DNA of 64,000 nucleotides from Palsa-504 sp963835775 (GTDB lineage Bacteria; Actinomycetota; Actinomycetes; Streptosporangiales; Streptosporangiaceae): positions 246,845 through 310,844 of the forward strand of contig CAWIHB010000013.1 of the NCBI GenBank assembly GCA_963835775.1, in the 5' to 3' direction. A program made the position numbers and the translations under genes. Position 1 is the stretch's first letter. Each line of letters opens with the position of its first letter. The notes under the pieces were generated by a model. That model was not told the DNA's origin and searched no databases. It saw nothing but the letters and a program-made list of their open reading frames with translations. Positions 63,706-64,000 of the stretch are shown here, in pieces.

Positions 63706-64000
63706 CCACCTTGAGCCCGCCGATCGGCTCGCCGTTGCCGGGCGCTTTGGTCAGCACCGCCGTGATCTTCTCGCCGGCGAGCCGGTCGGCGGTGATCTGG
63801 TCCGGGGACAGCCTGGCCAGCGCCGCCTTCTGCGCCCTGGTGGCCGGGCTGTCGATGCGCGCGTAGGCGGGTTCCCCGTAACGCGACGCGAGGCCGCGGT
63901 AAAGCTCGGACGGCGTCTCCCCGGTCACGGCGGTGATCTCCGAGGCCAGCAGGGCGAGCAGGATCCCGTCCTTGTCGGTCGTCCACACCGACCCATCGCG
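63563..64000 (-). CDS. pgm: Phosphoglucomutase (glucose-specific), C-terminal part, 5' partial
   Basis: The frame is open to the window edge (DGSVWTTDKDGILLALLASE), so the N-terminal part with the phosphoserine lies outside. Visible: SELYRGLASRYGEPAYARID and the phosphate-binding loop GWFAARPSGTEDVYKLYAESF near the C-terminus. This matches alpha-D-glucose-specific phosphoglucomutase (Pgm), which interconverts glucose 1- and 6-phosphate. The glgC homologue in this window would use its product. Convergent with the GNAT gene. Confidence 0.9.
   Translation of the reverse strand, partial: RDGSVWTTDKDGILLALLASEITAVTGETPSELYRGLASRYGEPAYARIDSPATRAQKAALARLSPDQITADRLAGEKITAVLTKAPGNGEPIGGLKVVTESGWFAARPSGTEDVYKLYAESFRGPGPLAEIQEEARAVVAAALG

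Noticed and set aside
1..64000. tRNA or rRNA genes
   Set aside because: No T-loop-type GTTCRANNC with a matching acceptor stem and no rRNA-like block were found by eye.

Overview
The window is high-GC DNA with actinobacterial gene content: F420/LLM oxidoreductases, DUF3556, DUF1003, DUF1345 and DUF6325/SHOCT families, an ECF41-type sigma factor, HelR and S9 peptidases. It looks like a soil actinomycete chromosome, most likely of the Streptosporangiales type; that placement is inferred from gene content and codon use only. No tRNA, rRNA or CRISPR array was found.

Layout. 0-4.4 kb: a lipid-type operon (acyl-CoA synthetase end, DUF3556 membrane protein, FAD-dependent phytoene-dehydrogenase-like enzyme) followed by a DUF1003 protein. 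4.5-10.3 kb: diacylglycerol-kinase-like protein, dienelactone hydrolase and a three-domain fusion (F420-type nitroreductase fold, metallo-beta-lactamase fold, SRPBCC). 10.6-14 kb: ABC ATPase plus FtsX permease. 14-31 kb: an accessory stretch with many short-chain dehydrogenases and LLM enzymes, an IS110 transposase, and decayed pieces of a tyrosine integrase, an ISL3 transposase and a relaxase-like protein. It also holds an HxlR regulator/SDR divergent pair, an OsmC protein and a GlgC paralogue. 31-42 kb: sialidase-like propeller protein, MFS transporters, a large LuxR-type ATPase regulator divergent from an AhpD-like protein, and a lipoprotein. 42-50 kb: GNAT, DUF1345, a PNPOx-like protein, the DUF6325/SHOCT pair, and a divergent phosphoesterase and S9 peptidase. 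50-53 kb: a HelR-type RNA-polymerase-associated helicase behind a near-perfect rifamycin-associated element (RAE), and an isoprenylcysteine-methyltransferase-like enzyme. 53-60 kb: a minus-strand signalling cluster. It contains a split HigB-like/PspA-like/HigA-like fusion protein, an unknown protein, an FHA protein, a Ser/Thr kinase, a DUF4407 membrane protein and a membrane FHA protein. 60-64 kb: an ECF41-type sigma factor divergent from an NAD(P)-binding epimerase-like gene, a DUF2178-like membrane protein, a GNAT and the end of phosphoglucomutase.

Points that stand out. (1) The RAE overlaps a plausible -35/-10 promoter in front of helR, which predicts rifamycin-inducible expression. (2) A bipartite operator GTAAAG-N4-CTTGACA occurs three times before the methyltransferase and twice before the DUF2178-like gene 9 kb away, so the two loci probably share a regulator. 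(3) Two opposed TGTCACA-N16-TGTC promoters lie between the ECF41 sigma gene and its likely target. (4) The kinase/FHA/DUF4407 cluster and the toxin-PspA-antitoxin fusion are the best candidates for an undescribed system. (5) Many genes, above all between 50.4 and 61.3 kb, are broken only by single-base indels, often in short homopolymers. Each is readable by moving between frames. This could be recent decay or assembly error and must be settled before the cluster is interpreted.
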